From the NCBI RefSeq assembly GCF_003416895.1, contig NZ_QVIO01000004.1:558001-622000 (forward strand): a stretch of DNA of 64,000 nucleotides, read 5' to 3'. The stretch is from Duganella sp. BJB476. GTDB taxonomy: Bacteria > Pseudomonadota > Gammaproteobacteria > Burkholderiales > Burkholderiaceae_D. Positions 46,706 to 55,926 of the stretch are shown piece by piece (position 1 is the stretch's first letter; the number at the start of each line of letters is the position of its first letter). The notes under the pieces were generated by a model. That model was not told the origin of the DNA and did not search any database. It worked only from the letters and a program-made list of their open reading frames with translations. A program made the translations under genes and the position numbers.

Positions 46706-47626
46706 TTATTCAGCGGCGGCAACGGCGGCAGCGGCGGGAGCCATAGGGAAGCCCAGGCGTTCACGCGAATCGTAGTAGGCTTGCGCGACCAGGCGCGACA
46801 GGGCGCGCACGCGGCCGATGTAGGCGGCGCGTTCGGTCACGGAGATGGCGCCGCGCGCGTCCAGCAGGTTGAAGCTGTGCGAGGCCTTCATGATCTGCTC
46901 ATACGCTGGCAGGGTCAGTTGCAGCTCGATCAGGCGCTTGGCTTCCGATTCGTGGTTGTTGAACTGGGCGAACAGCAGCTCGGTGTTCGAGTGCTCGAAG
47001 TTGTAGGCCGACTGCTCCACCTCATTCTGGTGGAACACGTCGCCGTACTTCAGCGTCTTGGTCTCGCCATTCTCTTCCCAGGTGGTCCACACCAGGTCGT
47101 ACATATTCTCGACGCCCTGCAGGTACATGGCCAGGCGTTCGATGCCGTAGGTGATCTCGCCCAGCACCGGCTTGCAATCGAGGCCGCCGACTTGCTGGAA
47201 GTAGGTGAACTGCGTCACTTCCATGCCGTTCAGCCAGACTTCCCAACCGAGGCCCCAGGCGCCCAAGGTCGGCGATTCCCAATCGTCCTCGACGAAGCGG
47301 ACATCGTTCTGCTTCAGGTCCAGGCCCAGCGCTTCCAGCGAACCGAGGTACAGGTCCAGGATGTTTTCCGGGGCCGGCTTCATCACCACCTGGTACTGGT
47401 AGTAGTGCTGGCCACGGTTAGGGTTCTCGCCGTAGCGGCCGTCCTTCGGGCGGCGCGATGGCTGCACGTAGGCCGCGCGCCAAGGCTCCGGGCCGATCGC
47501 GCGCAGGAAGGTGCCAGTGTGGAAGGTGCCGGCGCCGACTTCCATGTCGTACGGCTGGAGCAGGGCGCAGCCTTGCTTGTCCCAGTAGGTTTGCAAGGTC
47601 AGGATAATTTGTTGAAATGTCAGCAT
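46706..47626 (-). CDS. glyQ: Glycyl-tRNA synthetase alpha subunit
   Basis: 306 aa, slightly longer than the usual 290-300. Opens LTFQQIILTLQTYWDKQGCA; then GAGTFHTGTFLRAIGPEPW, YVQPSRRPKDGRYGENPNR and WEVWLNGMEVTQFTYFQQVG, all class II signature parts. The alanine-rich tail (APAAAAVAAAE) is an extension. Catalyses glycine activation with GlyS. Confidence 0.97.
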   Translation of the reverse strand: MLTFQQIILTLQTYWDKQGCALLQPYDMEVGAGTFHTGTFLRAIGPEPWRAAYVQPSRRPKDGRYGENPNRGQHYYQYQVVMKPAPENILDLYLGSLEALGLDLKQNDVRFVEDDWESPTLGAWGLGWEVWLNGMEVTQFTYFQQVGGLDCKPVLGEITYGIERLAMYLQGVENMYDLVWTTWEENGETKTLKYGDVFHQNEVEQSAYNFEHSNTELLFAQFNNHESEAKRLIELQLTLPAYEQIMKASHSFNLLDARGAISVTERAAYIGRVRALSRLVAQAYYDSRERLGFPMAPAAAAVAAAE

Positions 47627-47726
47627 CTTGTTTGGTCGGTGGCGCAGCCCATGGGCGCGCGGTTGCAGTTTCGCTAAAGGGGCAATTTTAGCGGGTTTTA
47701 CAGGGAGCCTGTAGAGATTAAGCGGC

Positions 47727-49289
47727 TTAGCCCCGGTTTTTTGCGCGCTTGGCCCAAAACCAGGCTCCGGCCAGCGACAGTGCGGCCAGCGCCAGGAACA
47801 GCTTGTTCCCCCACAGGATGTACGGGGTGCTGCCGCCCATGCCTTGCACCGAGGCCGCCAGCGCGCCGTAGGTGTTCACGGGCAGCTGCTGGACCACCTT
47901 GCCTTCGCCATTGATGATGGCGGTGGCGCCGGTGTTGGTCGCCCGCAGCATCGGACGGCCGGTCTCCAGCGTACGCATCTGCGAGATCTGCAAATGCTGG
48001 GGGATGGCAATGGTGTCGCCAAACCAGGCCAGGTTCGAGACATTGAGCAGCATGGTGGCCGGTTTCTGGCCCTGCGCCGGGTTGTTCAGCTGGTCGGCGA
48101 TCTCTTCGCCGAACAAGTCTTCGTAGCAGATGTTGGGCAGCACGCGCTGGTCCTTGATCGGGAACGAGGGCTGGATGTCGCGGCCACTGGTCTGGTCGCC
48201 CAGCGGGATCGACATCAGGTTGACGAACCAGCGGAAGCCGAACGGAATGAATTCGCCATACGGCACCAGGTGGTGCTTGTCGTAGCGGTAGTAGCTGGAA
48301 CCCAGGCGCGAGGGGATGCCGATCACGCTGTTGAAGTAGGCGGTCTGGCTGTCGGCCAGCGGGATGCCCAGGATCAGGTTGCTGTTGGTCTTGTTGAGGA
48401 ACTGGGCGATGCCGGGCAGGTAGTCCGGCGGCAGCTGCTGCGGCAGCATGACGATGGCCGTCTCCGGCGTGGCGATCAGGTCGGCCGGGGCCGCCGTGAT
48501 GGCGTCCTGGTACAGCTTGAGCGCCGACATCACGCGCGAGCCGTTGAATTTTTCGTCCTGCGGGATATTCCCTTGCAGCAGGCGCACCGAGATCGGCTTG
48601 CCTTCCGGGTAGGTCCAGTGCAGCAAGCTCAAGGCGACGCCGGCCACGGAAATGGCGACGATCAGCCCGGCCGCGCGCAGGCGGGTGCGGTGCAGCAGCA
48701 ACAGCAGGGCGCCGGCGATCACCGCCGCCAGCCAGCCCAGGCCGTACATGCCGATCACCGGCGCAAAGCCGGCCAGCGGACTGTGGTTGTGGGCATAGCC
48801 GGCCGACAGCCACGGGAAGCCCGTGAACAGCCAGCCGCGTATCCATTCGAACAGCGACCACATGGCGGGCAGCACCAGCAGGTTGGCGGCCGGCAGCGGC
48901 AGCGCCCAGCGCTTGCGCAGCCAGGCCGCGCCGCCCATCGCCAGCGCGACGTAGAAACCCATGGCCCAGGCCAGCAGCAGCACGGCGGCGGCGGCCAGCG
49001 GCGCCGGCATGGCGCCGTAGGTATGCATGGAAACGTAGAGCCAGTGGGTGCCGGCGGCGGTCCAGCCGAAGCCGAAGGCCCAGCCGATCAGGCCGGCGGC
49101 CTTGACGTCGCTGCTGCGCAGCACCTGGTAGAACAAGGTCGCCAGGCCGAGGATCTCCAGCGGCCACCAGCCGAACGGCGCGAAGGCGAACACGCACAAC
49201 GCGCCGGCCACGGCGGTGATGGCCATGCGGCCACGGGTGGAGCGTTGCGGCTTGGGTGGATCGTTCGGGTTGGCGCGGCGAAAACGCAT
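47727..49289 (-). CDS. lnt: Apolipoprotein N-acyltransferase
   Basis: 520 aa. N-terminal half has several membrane helices; C-terminal nitrilase-fold domain holds the triad: Glu in LIATPETAIVMLPQ, Lys region near YDKHHLVPYGEFIPFG, Cys in NICYEDLFGEE. Adds the third acyl chain to lipoproteins at the inner membrane. Its ATG shares one base with the corC stop (TAATG), so the two are coupled. Confidence 0.95.
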   Translation of the reverse strand: MRFRRANPNDPPKPQRSTRGRMAITAVAGALCVFAFAPFGWWPLEILGLATLFYQVLRSSDVKAAGLIGWAFGFGWTAAGTHWLYVSMHTYGAMPAPLAAAAVLLLAWAMGFYVALAMGGAAWLRKRWALPLPAANLLVLPAMWSLFEWIRGWLFTGFPWLSAGYAHNHSPLAGFAPVIGMYGLGWLAAVIAGALLLLLHRTRLRAAGLIVAISVAGVALSLLHWTYPEGKPISVRLLQGNIPQDEKFNGSRVMSALKLYQDAITAAPADLIATPETAIVMLPQQLPPDYLPGIAQFLNKTNSNLILGIPLADSQTAYFNSVIGIPSRLGSSYYRYDKHHLVPYGEFIPFGFRWFVNLMSIPLGDQTSGRDIQPSFPIKDQRVLPNICYEDLFGEEIADQLNNPAQGQKPATMLLNVSNLAWFGDTIAIPQHLQISQMRTLETGRPMLRATNTGATAIINGEGKVVQQLPVNTYGALAASVQGMGGSTPYILWGNKLFLALAALSLAGAWFWAKRAKNRG

Positions 49290-50173
49290 TATGCGTCGTC
49301 GCCGGCTTCAGCGGCGGCCGGCAGTTTTTCCACCAGCAGCACGTGGATCTGGCGGGCGTCGGCGCGCAGCACTTCGAAGCGCAGGCCTTCCATGTCGAAC
49401 ACGTCGCCCTTGTGCGGCATGCGCGCCAGGTGCTTGGCGACCAGGCCGCCGATGGTGTCGACGTCGTCGTCCGGCAGGGCGGTGTCGAGTTCTTCGTTGA
49501 ATTGTTCGATCTCGGTCAGCGCCTTGATGCGCCAGCGCGGGCCGTGCACGCCTTCCTTGATCGACAGGATGTTGTCTTCTTCCTCGTCGAAATCGTATTC
49601 GTCCTCGATGTCGCCGACGATCTGCTCCAGCACGTCCTCGATGGTGATCAGGCCGGCCACGCCGCTGTATTCATCGACCACGATGGCCATGTGATTGTGG
49701 TTGGCGCGGAAGTCGCGCAGCAGCACATTCAGGCGTTTCGATTCGGGGATGAAGATGGCGGGGCGCAGCATGTCGCGCACGTCGAACGATTCTTCGGCGT
49801 AGTAGCGCAGCAGGTCTTTCGCCAGCAGGATGCCGATCACCTTGTCGCGCTCGCCTTCGATGGCGGGGAAGCGCGAGTGGGCGGTGGCCAGCACTTGCGG
49901 CATCCATTCCTCGATCGGCTTGGAGATGTCGATGACATCCATCTGCGAGCGGGGAATCATGATGTCGCGGGCGGACAGATCCGACACCTGGAACACGCCT
50001 TCGATCATCGACAGGGCGTCGGCGTCGATCAGGTTGCGTTCGTGGGCGTCATGCAGAACTTCGAGCAGTTCCGCGCGGTTCTCTGGCTCGGGGGAAATCA
50101 GTGCGGTCAGGCGTTCAAACAGTGACCGATGGGGTTTGGCGTCAGTCTTGACGCCACTAGAGTGCTCTTGCAT
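49289..50173 (-). CDS. corC: CorC/HlyC-type CBS-domain protein
   Basis: 294 aa. Tandem CBS domains from about residue 67 (DIMIPRSQMDVIDI; IIGDIEDEYDFDEEED further on) and a C-terminal CorC_HlyC transporter-associated domain (DDVDTIGGLVAKHLARMPHKGD). Small cytosolic type without the DUF21 membrane part. Associated with magnesium/cobalt efflux in enterobacteria. Order phoH-ybeY-corC-lnt is widely conserved. Confidence 0.93.
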   Translation of the reverse strand: MQEHSSGVKTDAKPHRSLFERLTALISPEPENRAELLEVLHDAHERNLIDADALSMIEGVFQVSDLSARDIMIPRSQMDVIDISKPIEEWMPQVLATAHSRFPAIEGERDKVIGILLAKDLLRYYAEESFDVRDMLRPAIFIPESKRLNVLLRDFRANHNHMAIVVDEYSGVAGLITIEDVLEQIVGDIEDEYDFDEEEDNILSIKEGVHGPRWRIKALTEIEQFNEELDTALPDDDVDTIGGLVAKHLARMPHKGDVFDMEGLRFEVLRADARQIHVLLVEKLPAAAEAGDDA

Positions 50174-50262
50174 AGGAGGCGTGAGCCGTTGTTTCGAAGG
50201 GGTATAGGATACACGAAATGGGGAGGCGGGTCCGTTTTTGGCAAAAAGACACCGCCTGCTGC

Positions 50263-50727
50263 TCAGTCCGCGTAGGGATCGGCGTAGCCGAGGCCGGCCA
50301 GGATGTCGGTTTCGATGCCTTCCATCTCGGCCGCTTCCTCGTCGTCCATGTGGTCGTAGCCTTGTGCGTGCAGCACGCCGTGGACGATCAGGTGGGCGGC
50401 GTGTTCTTCCACGGTTTTCTTTTGCTCGGCCGCTTCCTGCTCCAGCACGTCGGTGCAGAGGATGATGTCGGCCTGGGTCGGCGCGTCGTCCGGGATGTCT
50501 TCGCCTTCGTTGTAGGCGAAGGTCAGCACGTTGGTGGCGTAGTCCTTCTCGCGGTAGTCGCGGTTCAGGGTGCGGCCTTCCTCTGCGTCGACGAAGCGTA
50601 TCGTCAGCTCGGCCGGCGCGAACAGCGCGGCCTGCACCCAGCGGCGTATCTTCGGACGGGTGATGGATTCCTGCAGGCGGGTGTCGGGGTATTGCACCGA
50701 CAGCGTCAGTTTATTTTTTGCGGACAT
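50263..50727 (-). CDS. ybeY: Endoribonuclease YbeY
   Basis: 154 aa from ATG 50727. Zinc motif HLIVHGVLHAQGYDHMDDEEAAEM (H-x3-H-x5-H); EGRTLNRDYREKDYATNVLTF is typical. Needed for 16S rRNA 3' end maturation and ribosome quality control. Its start overlaps the end of phoH by 17 bases, so it is likely coupled. The frame extends back to 50871, inside phoH, but that is shadow. Confidence 0.94.
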   Translation of the reverse strand: MSAKNKLTLSVQYPDTRLQESITRPKIRRWVQAALFAPAELTIRFVDAEEGRTLNRDYREKDYATNVLTFAYNEGEDIPDDAPTQADIILCTDVLEQEAAEQKKTVEEHAAHLIVHGVLHAQGYDHMDDEEAAEMEGIETDILAGLGYADPYAD

Positions 50728-51790
50728 TTTTGAGGGCTGTGGCTTTGAGGAGGGGAGCGATTTCCGCTTCGTGGTTGTGCGCCGTTTCGTAGGCGTCGAC
50801 GATGCGCGCCACCAGCGGGTGACGCACCACGTCCTCGCTGTTGAAGTGGCTGAAGGCGATGCCGCGCACATCCTTCAGCACCTGGACCGCGTCCACCAGG
50901 CCGCTCTTCTGGCTCTTGTGCAGGTCGACCTGGGTGACGTCGCCGGTGACCACGGCCTTGCTGCCGAAGCCGATGCGGGTCAGGAACATCTTCATCTGCT
51001 CGACGGTGGTGTTCTGCGCCTCGTCCAGGATGACGAAGGCGTGGTTCAGCGTGCGGCCGCGCATATAGGCCAGCGGCGCGATCTCGATCACCTGCTTCTC
51101 GAACATTTTCTGCGTGCGGTCAAAGCCCAGCAGGTCGTACAGCGCGTCGTACAGCGGACGCAGGTAGGGATCGACCTTTTGCGCCAGGTCGCCCGGCAGG
51201 AAGCCCAGGCGTTCGCCCGCTTCGACGGCGGGGCGGGTCAGGATGATGCGCTTGACGGCATCGCGTTCCAGCGCGTCGACCGCGCAGGCCACCGCCAGGT
51301 AAGTCTTGCCGGTGCCGGCCGGGCCGACGCCGAAGCTGATGTCGTGCTCCAGGATGTTGCGCAGGTAGCGGATCTGGTGCGGCGTGCGGCCGCGCAGGTC
51401 GGCGCGGCGGGTCTTCAGGATGGGGCTGTTGATGTCCGGCTCGACGAACGGCGCTTCGACCACGCGCGGCTGGTCCGGCGCCGAGGCGGCGGCGATGGCG
51501 GCGTTGGCCACTGCCAGGCCGGCGCGTTGCTCGACCAGCGCCAGTTGCACTTCCTCGATCGGCACGATCTTGTTGGCGACCGCGTAGAACTGTTCGAGGA
51601 TCTGCACCGCCCGTTCGGCGTTGTGGCCGCTGACGATGAACTTCTCGCCGCGACGGAAAATGGTGACGTCCAGCGCGGCGGAAATCTGGCGCAGGTTTTC
51701 GTCGAGGGGGCCGCACAGATGGGCCAGACGCGCATTATCGAGCGGTTCCGGGACAAAGTAGTGCGGCTGGACTGGTGTTTTGGTTTTCAA
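50711..51790 (-). CDS. PhoH family ATPase (PhoL)
   Basis: 359 aa. P-loop ISFGVGPAGTGKTYLAVACA; RIILTRPAVEAGERLGFLPGD; Walker B region AFVILDEAQNTTVEQMKMFL; VVTGDVTQVDL. N-terminal part up to about residue 110 is a KH-like lead-in. Functionally linked to YbeY in RNA metabolism. First gene of the reverse-strand phoH-ybeY-corC-lnt cluster. Confidence 0.95.
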   Translation of the reverse strand: MKTKTPVQPHYFVPEPLDNARLAHLCGPLDENLRQISAALDVTIFRRGEKFIVSGHNAERAVQILEQFYAVANKIVPIEEVQLALVEQRAGLAVANAAIAAASAPDQPRVVEAPFVEPDINSPILKTRRADLRGRTPHQIRYLRNILEHDISFGVGPAGTGKTYLAVACAVDALERDAVKRIILTRPAVEAGERLGFLPGDLAQKVDPYLRPLYDALYDLLGFDRTQKMFEKQVIEIAPLAYMRGRTLNHAFVILDEAQNTTVEQMKMFLTRIGFGSKAVVTGDVTQVDLHKSQKSGLVDAVQVLKDVRGIAFSHFNSEDVVRHPLVARIVDAYETAHNHEAEIAPLLKATALKNVRKK

Positions 51791-51940
51791 TGGGATGCTT
51801 TATGAGAGAGGCCGGCAGTGCCGGCACAGGCCATAGTTTAACGTAATTTTCCGTCGCCAGATGCGATAGGCCTTGATTTCAGGCACCTGAGCTTCTACAG
51901 TGAAAGAGTAGCCTGCCGGCAATTTCTATTGGAGGGTTTC

Positions 51941-52279
51941 ATGGCGGCCAATGCGATTTCGTCCTCGCGCATCAGCACCCCGCTCGATAGCGTGCAGGCG
52001 GCCAACCAGCGCGAAACCCGCGCCCACCGCGAGCAGCAGCGCGCCCAGCAGGCGAGCTCGACCGAGAGCGTCGAGCGTGAACAGCGCAGCAACGGCGCCG
52101 AACGCGCGGTGCAGACCCGCGTGGAAAAGAATACCGACACCCAGCGCAGCCGCGCCCAGGCCAATGACGACGCCACCGCGCTGCAGCGCCGCGCCGCCCA
52201 GGCCGCCGACAAACACGCCGAACAGGATCGCCGCCAAAGCGAGAAAACCCTGGGTCGCCACATCGACACCACCGCCTGA
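51941..52279 (+). CDS. Small charged protein of unknown function
   Basis: 112 aa. Starts at ATG 51941 after a GGAGGG ribosome site. Very rich in Gln, Arg, Glu and Ala with no hydrophobic core (REQQRAQQASSTESVEREQ), so probably disordered or a coiled coil. It lies divergent from phoH across 150 bases. No family recognised; the composition alone makes it easy to mistake for a non-coding shadow, but the ribosome site and divergent position support it. Confidence 0.55.
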   Translation: MAANAISSSRISTPLDSVQAANQRETRAHREQQRAQQASSTESVEREQRSNGAERAVQTRVEKNTDTQRSRAQANDDATALQRRAAQAADKHAEQDRRQSEKTLGRHIDTTA

Positions 52280-52580
52280 TTTATCCCCGCCCCCGCCTGT
52301 GTAAAGACGAACTTGCTTTGTGTAACAGTTTCCTACAAGTTCTTGCGTGCGACACCCTCCAGCCCCATGTGATGAAATAGCATTGTTGCTAAGGTTTCTA
52401 GCCAGCGATTGATGTCGAACAATCTTCGCTCGACGGAAAGCGGCAGGAACAGGCCCTTTTGAGCATAGAATTATCTTGCACGAAAGGCAAGCAGGGAGCC
52501 GGAAAGCTTAGTCCAAGGAATCTAAGTTGCCCTTAAGTTCAGGCCTGCACACTTCATTCACCTAATCAACGAGGAAAATC
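52280..52580. other. 301-base intergenic stretch before the HTH-like gene
   Basis: I see no coding frame. A 7-bp inverted repeat (GAACTTG at 52309-52315, CAAGTTC at 52336-52342) and a TAGAAT hexamer that could be a -10 box are present, but I find no convincing -35 partner. A GAGGA ribosome site ends five bases before the next start. It may be a long, regulated 5' leader. Confidence 0.4.
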
Positions 52581-52913
52581 ATGACACATCACGCACTTGC
52601 TTCCCAGGAAAGCTACAACCCCAATCATCTCCTGGACATCTTGCTCGGCAAGATGCAATTGAAAAACGATGCCGCACTGTCGCGCCTGCTGGAAGTGGCG
52701 CCGCCGGTCATCAGCAAGATCCGCCACCACCGCTTGCCGGTCGGCGCCTCGCTGCTGATCCGCATGCATGAAGTGACCGGCATGAGCATCCGCGACCTGC
52801 GCGACTTGATGGGCGACCGCCGCACCAAGTACCGTCTGTCCGACGCCCAAGGCCGTCCAAAGCCAGAAGAGCGTACCGAAAAGGCCGAGGCCGGAAACTA
52901 CGCGCGCCACTAA
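52581..52913 (+). CDS. Small HTH-like protein common in Oxalobacteraceae-type genomes
   Basis: 110 aa. The middle NDAALSRLLEVAPPVISKIR followed by HHRLPVGASLLIRMHEVTGM resembles a Cro/C1-type HTH (two helices then IRDLRDLMG). The C-terminus is charged and disordered. Probably a DNA-binding regulator; target unknown. Stands alone after a 301-base leader, with a hairpin after it. Identification as HTH is by pattern only. Confidence 0.7.
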   Translation: MTHHALASQESYNPNHLLDILLGKMQLKNDAALSRLLEVAPPVISKIRHHRLPVGASLLIRMHEVTGMSIRDLRDLMGDRRTKYRLSDAQGRPKPEERTEKAEAGNYARH

Positions 52914-52931
52914 TGCGCCCGCATGCCTGCA

Positions 52932-52970
52932 CCTGCCGTCGCCGGGCTTGATTTGAAGCCGGCCGGCAGG
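52932..52970. terminator. Bulged hairpin between convergent genes
   Basis: CCTGCCG at 52932-52938 pairs with CGGCAGG at 52964-52970, and inside it GCCGG and CTT at 52941-52949 pair with AAG and CCGGC at 52956-52963 with small bulges. It sits between the HTH-like gene and the convergent HDOD gene. No T-run, so factor-independent termination is uncertain. Confidence 0.45.
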
Positions 52971-52978
52971 GCGCTCGC

Positions 52979-53824
52979 TCAGCTCAACAGTACCATCGAA
53001 ATTTCTTCATATTGCAGTTCCGTCTCGCGGAACAATTGCAGATAGATTTCCTCATCGAGGCCCAGCGCAGTCCAGGCCACGGTGGATACCGGCGGGACCA
53101 GATCGTCCTGCACCTGCGCCAGATCGAGCGCATGCACGATGGCGTCGGCCACATGAATGATTGCGGCCAGGAACCCTGCGCCCGGCGCTTCCGGGTCGTG
53201 ATGGCCGCCGATGGCCAGCCGCATCGTGTCGGAAAAATTCCAGTGCTCCGCCAGGGCCAGCCCGGCGTCGACATGATCGACGCCCAGCACGGTACGCTCG
53301 GCGTCCAGCAGATAACAATCGTGGGCGTCGCGGTAGGCGATGGTTTCCGAATACTGGTTCGGGAAGCAGGACACCAGCACCAGCCGGCCGATATCGTGCA
53401 GCAGCCCCGCCGTGAAGGCGTAGTCCTGGTTGAAGCGCATCTGCCGCGCCAGCACCTTGGCGCAGGCGGCGGTGGCGATCGAATGGCGCCAGAAGGCCTT
53501 GTGGTCGAAGCCGGGGCAGTGGCCCTCGGCGAAGCAGCCGGTGACGGCGGCCGCCGTGATCAGGTTGCGCGTGGTCTGGAAGCCCAGGTAGGTGATCGCC
53601 TGCTGGATGGTGGTCACCTTGACTTGCAGGCCGTACAGCGAGGAGTTGGCCAGCCGCAGCGTCTTGGCCGTCAGCGCCTGGTCGTGCGACACCTTCTTGG
53701 CCAGCACGGAGATGTCGACATCGTCCTGGTCTATGCTGTTGAGCAGCTCCATCACCACCGCCGGCAGCGAGGGCAGGTCGTCCAGCGTGCGGACGACGTC
53801 GTCGTAACTCAGGGTATTACTCAT
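52979..53824 (-). CDS. HDOD-domain signalling protein
   Basis: 281 aa from ATG 53824. HDOD core: LPSLPAVVMELLNSIDQDDVD, LAKKVSHDQALTAKTLRLAN, FWRHSIATAACAKVLARQM, FTAGLLHDIGRLVL (LHDIG region), then LGVDHVDAGLALAEHWNFSD. HDOD proteins act in signal transduction without certain hydrolase activity. Overlaps the upstream small gene by 8 bases, so the two are coupled. Confidence 0.9.
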   Translation of the reverse strand: MSNTLSYDDVVRTLDDLPSLPAVVMELLNSIDQDDVDISVLAKKVSHDQALTAKTLRLANSSLYGLQVKVTTIQQAITYLGFQTTRNLITAAAVTGCFAEGHCPGFDHKAFWRHSIATAACAKVLARQMRFNQDYAFTAGLLHDIGRLVLVSCFPNQYSETIAYRDAHDCYLLDAERTVLGVDHVDAGLALAEHWNFSDTMRLAIGGHHDPEAPGAGFLAAIIHVADAIVHALDLAQVQDDLVPPVSTVAWTALGLDEEIYLQLFRETELQYEEISMVLLS

Positions 53825-54164
53825 GCTCGGGAGTCTCCGGTAGGCCCAGGCGGAAGTCCGACACGAAGCGGCGCAGCAGCGCGGTGGCCCAGTCGCTGTC
53901 GCTGTCGGCGTCGTTTTTGCGGAACAGGTGGGCGATGCGCGCCTCATGGTGCTCCAGCGTCGCCTGCGCCACTTCCGGCGACACTTCTTCTTTCAGGATG
54001 GGTAGCATGGCGATGCCGTGGCGCGGCATCAGCGCCAGCATGGCCTCGGTCAGCTGCGTGCCTTGCGGCAGCAGCACATGGCCTTGCACGTCCAGCAGCA
54101 CGTCCGACAGGACCATGCCCGGCCGCACCTCCGCCAGCGTCAGTTGATGATAATTGCCTGTCAT
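53817..54164 (-). CDS. Small protein resembling the N-terminal domain of HD-GYP proteins
   Basis: 115 aa. LTLAEVRPGMVLSDVLLDVQ and GHVLLPQGTQLTEAMLALMP followed by RHGIAMLPIL match the PGM-(x)-LA-(x)-G-(x)-LL-G-LT pattern of DUF3391/HD-GYP leaders. The C-terminal half is helical and charged. Start ATG 54164 follows GGGAGGGC; the open frame to 54275 lies upstream of it. Coupled with the HDOD gene, so the two may be a split form of one signalling protein. Confidence 0.7.
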   Translation of the reverse strand: MTGNYHQLTLAEVRPGMVLSDVLLDVQGHVLLPQGTQLTEAMLALMPRHGIAMLPILKEEVSPEVAQATLEHHEARIAHLFRKNDADSDSDWATALLRRFVSDFRLGLPETPEHE

Positions 54165-54332
54165 GATGCCCTCCCGGTTTGCCACCTCGTCTACATTGCC
54201 CGATCTTACCATTGCGGGCAAGCAAAGTCTGCCGCCTCGGTGTGACGGTGGGGGCCATAACTTGCCAAGTCGCATGCCATACCGTACATTGGGACGTTGC
54301 CGTCAATTCCATCACTGCACGGAGGTTGGTCG

Positions 54333-55916
54333 ATGTTTGGTATCCAAGGCCGCTTGACGCTGCTTTTCGTGGTCATCGTGACCCTGGTGTTGGGTATTTC
54401 CGGCACTTACGCCCAGTACAGCCTCGGCCACGAGCTGGAAGTGAGCAGCCAGCGGCTGCGCCAAGGCGTGCTGACCCGCTTGCAAACCAGCTTGCCGTCG
54501 GCGCTGTGGGACCTGGACAAGGCCAAGGTCGACAACATCGTCGCCGCCGAGATGCTGCCGCCCGAGCTGGTCTCGATCCGCGTCTACGACACCTCGGTCG
54601 GCCTGTTCTCCGGCAAATTACGCAATGAAAACGGCAGCGTCAGCTCGATCGAGAACGACGCCGCCGTCGGTGGTTCGCCGGTGGTGGCCGACCTGGCCTA
54701 CCGCGATTCCGGCGCCGCCGGCGCCTCGCTCAAGCCGGTCATCGTCGGCCGCGTGGTGGTCAACTTCAGCCGCGCGCAGATCGACGCCACGCTGGCGGCC
54801 GAAGTGCGCCGCAAGGTCACCGAGGTGCTGCTGCTGGACCTGATTCTGGTGGCGGCGCTGGCGCTGTCGCTGCGCATCGTGTTCGACCCGCTCAAGCGCC
54901 TGCGCGACGGCCTGTTCGACCTGGCCACGCGCGGCAGCGACGAGGTGGAGGAGCTGCCCGACAGCCGCCACGACGAGCTGGGCGAGGTGATCCGCGGCTT
55001 CAACGCCATCCAGCGCAAGGTCAAATCGAATATCCAGCGCATCCGCGAGGCCGAGGACGAGGCCCGCAAATCGGCCCAGACCACCGCCAAGGCACTCGAC
55101 GACCTGCGCCGCACGCAGGAATCGCTGCTGCAGGCCGAGCGGCTGGCCTCGCTGGGCGGCCTGGTGGCCGGTGTCGCGCACGAGATCAACACCCCGGTCG
55201 GCATCGCGCTGACCAGTGCCTCGGTGCTGATGGAGGCCACCGAGAAGGTGCACCAGTCGGTCGCCAGCGGCAATATCAAGAAATCCGACATCATGCGCTA
55301 CCTGGAGACGGCGGCCGAGAGCACGCGCCTGATCATGAACAACGCCTACCGCGCGGCGCACCTGATCCACAGCTTCAAGCAGATCGCGGTCGACCAGGTC
55401 AGCGAGGCGCGCCGCCGCTTCGAGCTGCGCGACTACATCAACGAGGTGGTGTCCAGCCTGCAGCCCAAGCTGAAGAAGACCCGCATCACCGTCAGCATCG
55501 CCTGCCCGCCGGACATCATGCTCGACAGCTATCCGGGCGCGCTGGCCCAGGTCATCACCAACCTGACGCTCAACTGCGTCGAGCACGCCTTCGACGCGGG
55601 CGACGAGGGCCGCATCACCATCGGCGTGGCGCAGCAGGCCGACTGGATCGAGATGCAGGTGGTGGACGACGGCAAGGGCATTCCGCCGGACATGCTCGAC
55701 AAGGTGTTCGACCCCTTCGTCACCACCCGGCGCGGGCAGGGCGGCACCGGCCTCGGACTCAATATCGTGTTCAACTTGATCGCCAAGCAGTTTGGCGGCA
55801 CCATTACGGTTTCCAGCATCCTGGGGCAGGGCGCCAGCTTCGTGCTGCGCATGCCATGCGTAACGCCGGTCGACGATCCGGCGGTGCTGCAAGCGGATGC
55901 CCGTCTCCACACTTGA
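54333..55916 (+). CDS. Orphan membrane sensor histidine kinase
   Basis: 527 aa from ATG 54333 (GGAGGT six bases upstream). TM1 in the first 25 residues, periplasmic sensor of about 120 residues, TM2 about 168-192 (LLLDLILVAALALSLRIVFD), HAMP, coiled coil, then H-box LASLGGLVAGVAHEINTPVG with H283, N-box VITNLTLNCVEHAFDA and G boxes VVDDGKGIPPDM and GQGGTGLGLNIVF. No response regulator gene next to it. The HDOD gene lies divergently upstream. Confidence 0.9.
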   Translation: MFGIQGRLTLLFVVIVTLVLGISGTYAQYSLGHELEVSSQRLRQGVLTRLQTSLPSALWDLDKAKVDNIVAAEMLPPELVSIRVYDTSVGLFSGKLRNENGSVSSIENDAAVGGSPVVADLAYRDSGAAGASLKPVIVGRVVVNFSRAQIDATLAAEVRRKVTEVLLLDLILVAALALSLRIVFDPLKRLRDGLFDLATRGSDEVEELPDSRHDELGEVIRGFNAIQRKVKSNIQRIREAEDEARKSAQTTAKALDDLRRTQESLLQAERLASLGGLVAGVAHEINTPVGIALTSASVLMEATEKVHQSVASGNIKKSDIMRYLETAAESTRLIMNNAYRAAHLIHSFKQIAVDQVSEARRRFELRDYINEVVSSLQPKLKKTRITVSIACPPDIMLDSYPGALAQVITNLTLNCVEHAFDAGDEGRITIGVAQQADWIEMQVVDDGKGIPPDMLDKVFDPFVTTRRGQGGTGLGLNIVFNLIAKQFGGTITVSSILGQGASFVLRMPCVTPVDDPAVLQADARLHT

Positions 55917-55926
55917 AAGGCCAGCA

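Noticed and set aside
43308..46775. 1155-aa open frame on the forward strand
   Set aside because: It lies wholly antisense to plsC, gmhB and glyS, which have complete family motifs; the translation is Arg/Gly/Gln/His-rich, typical of a GC-rich shadow.
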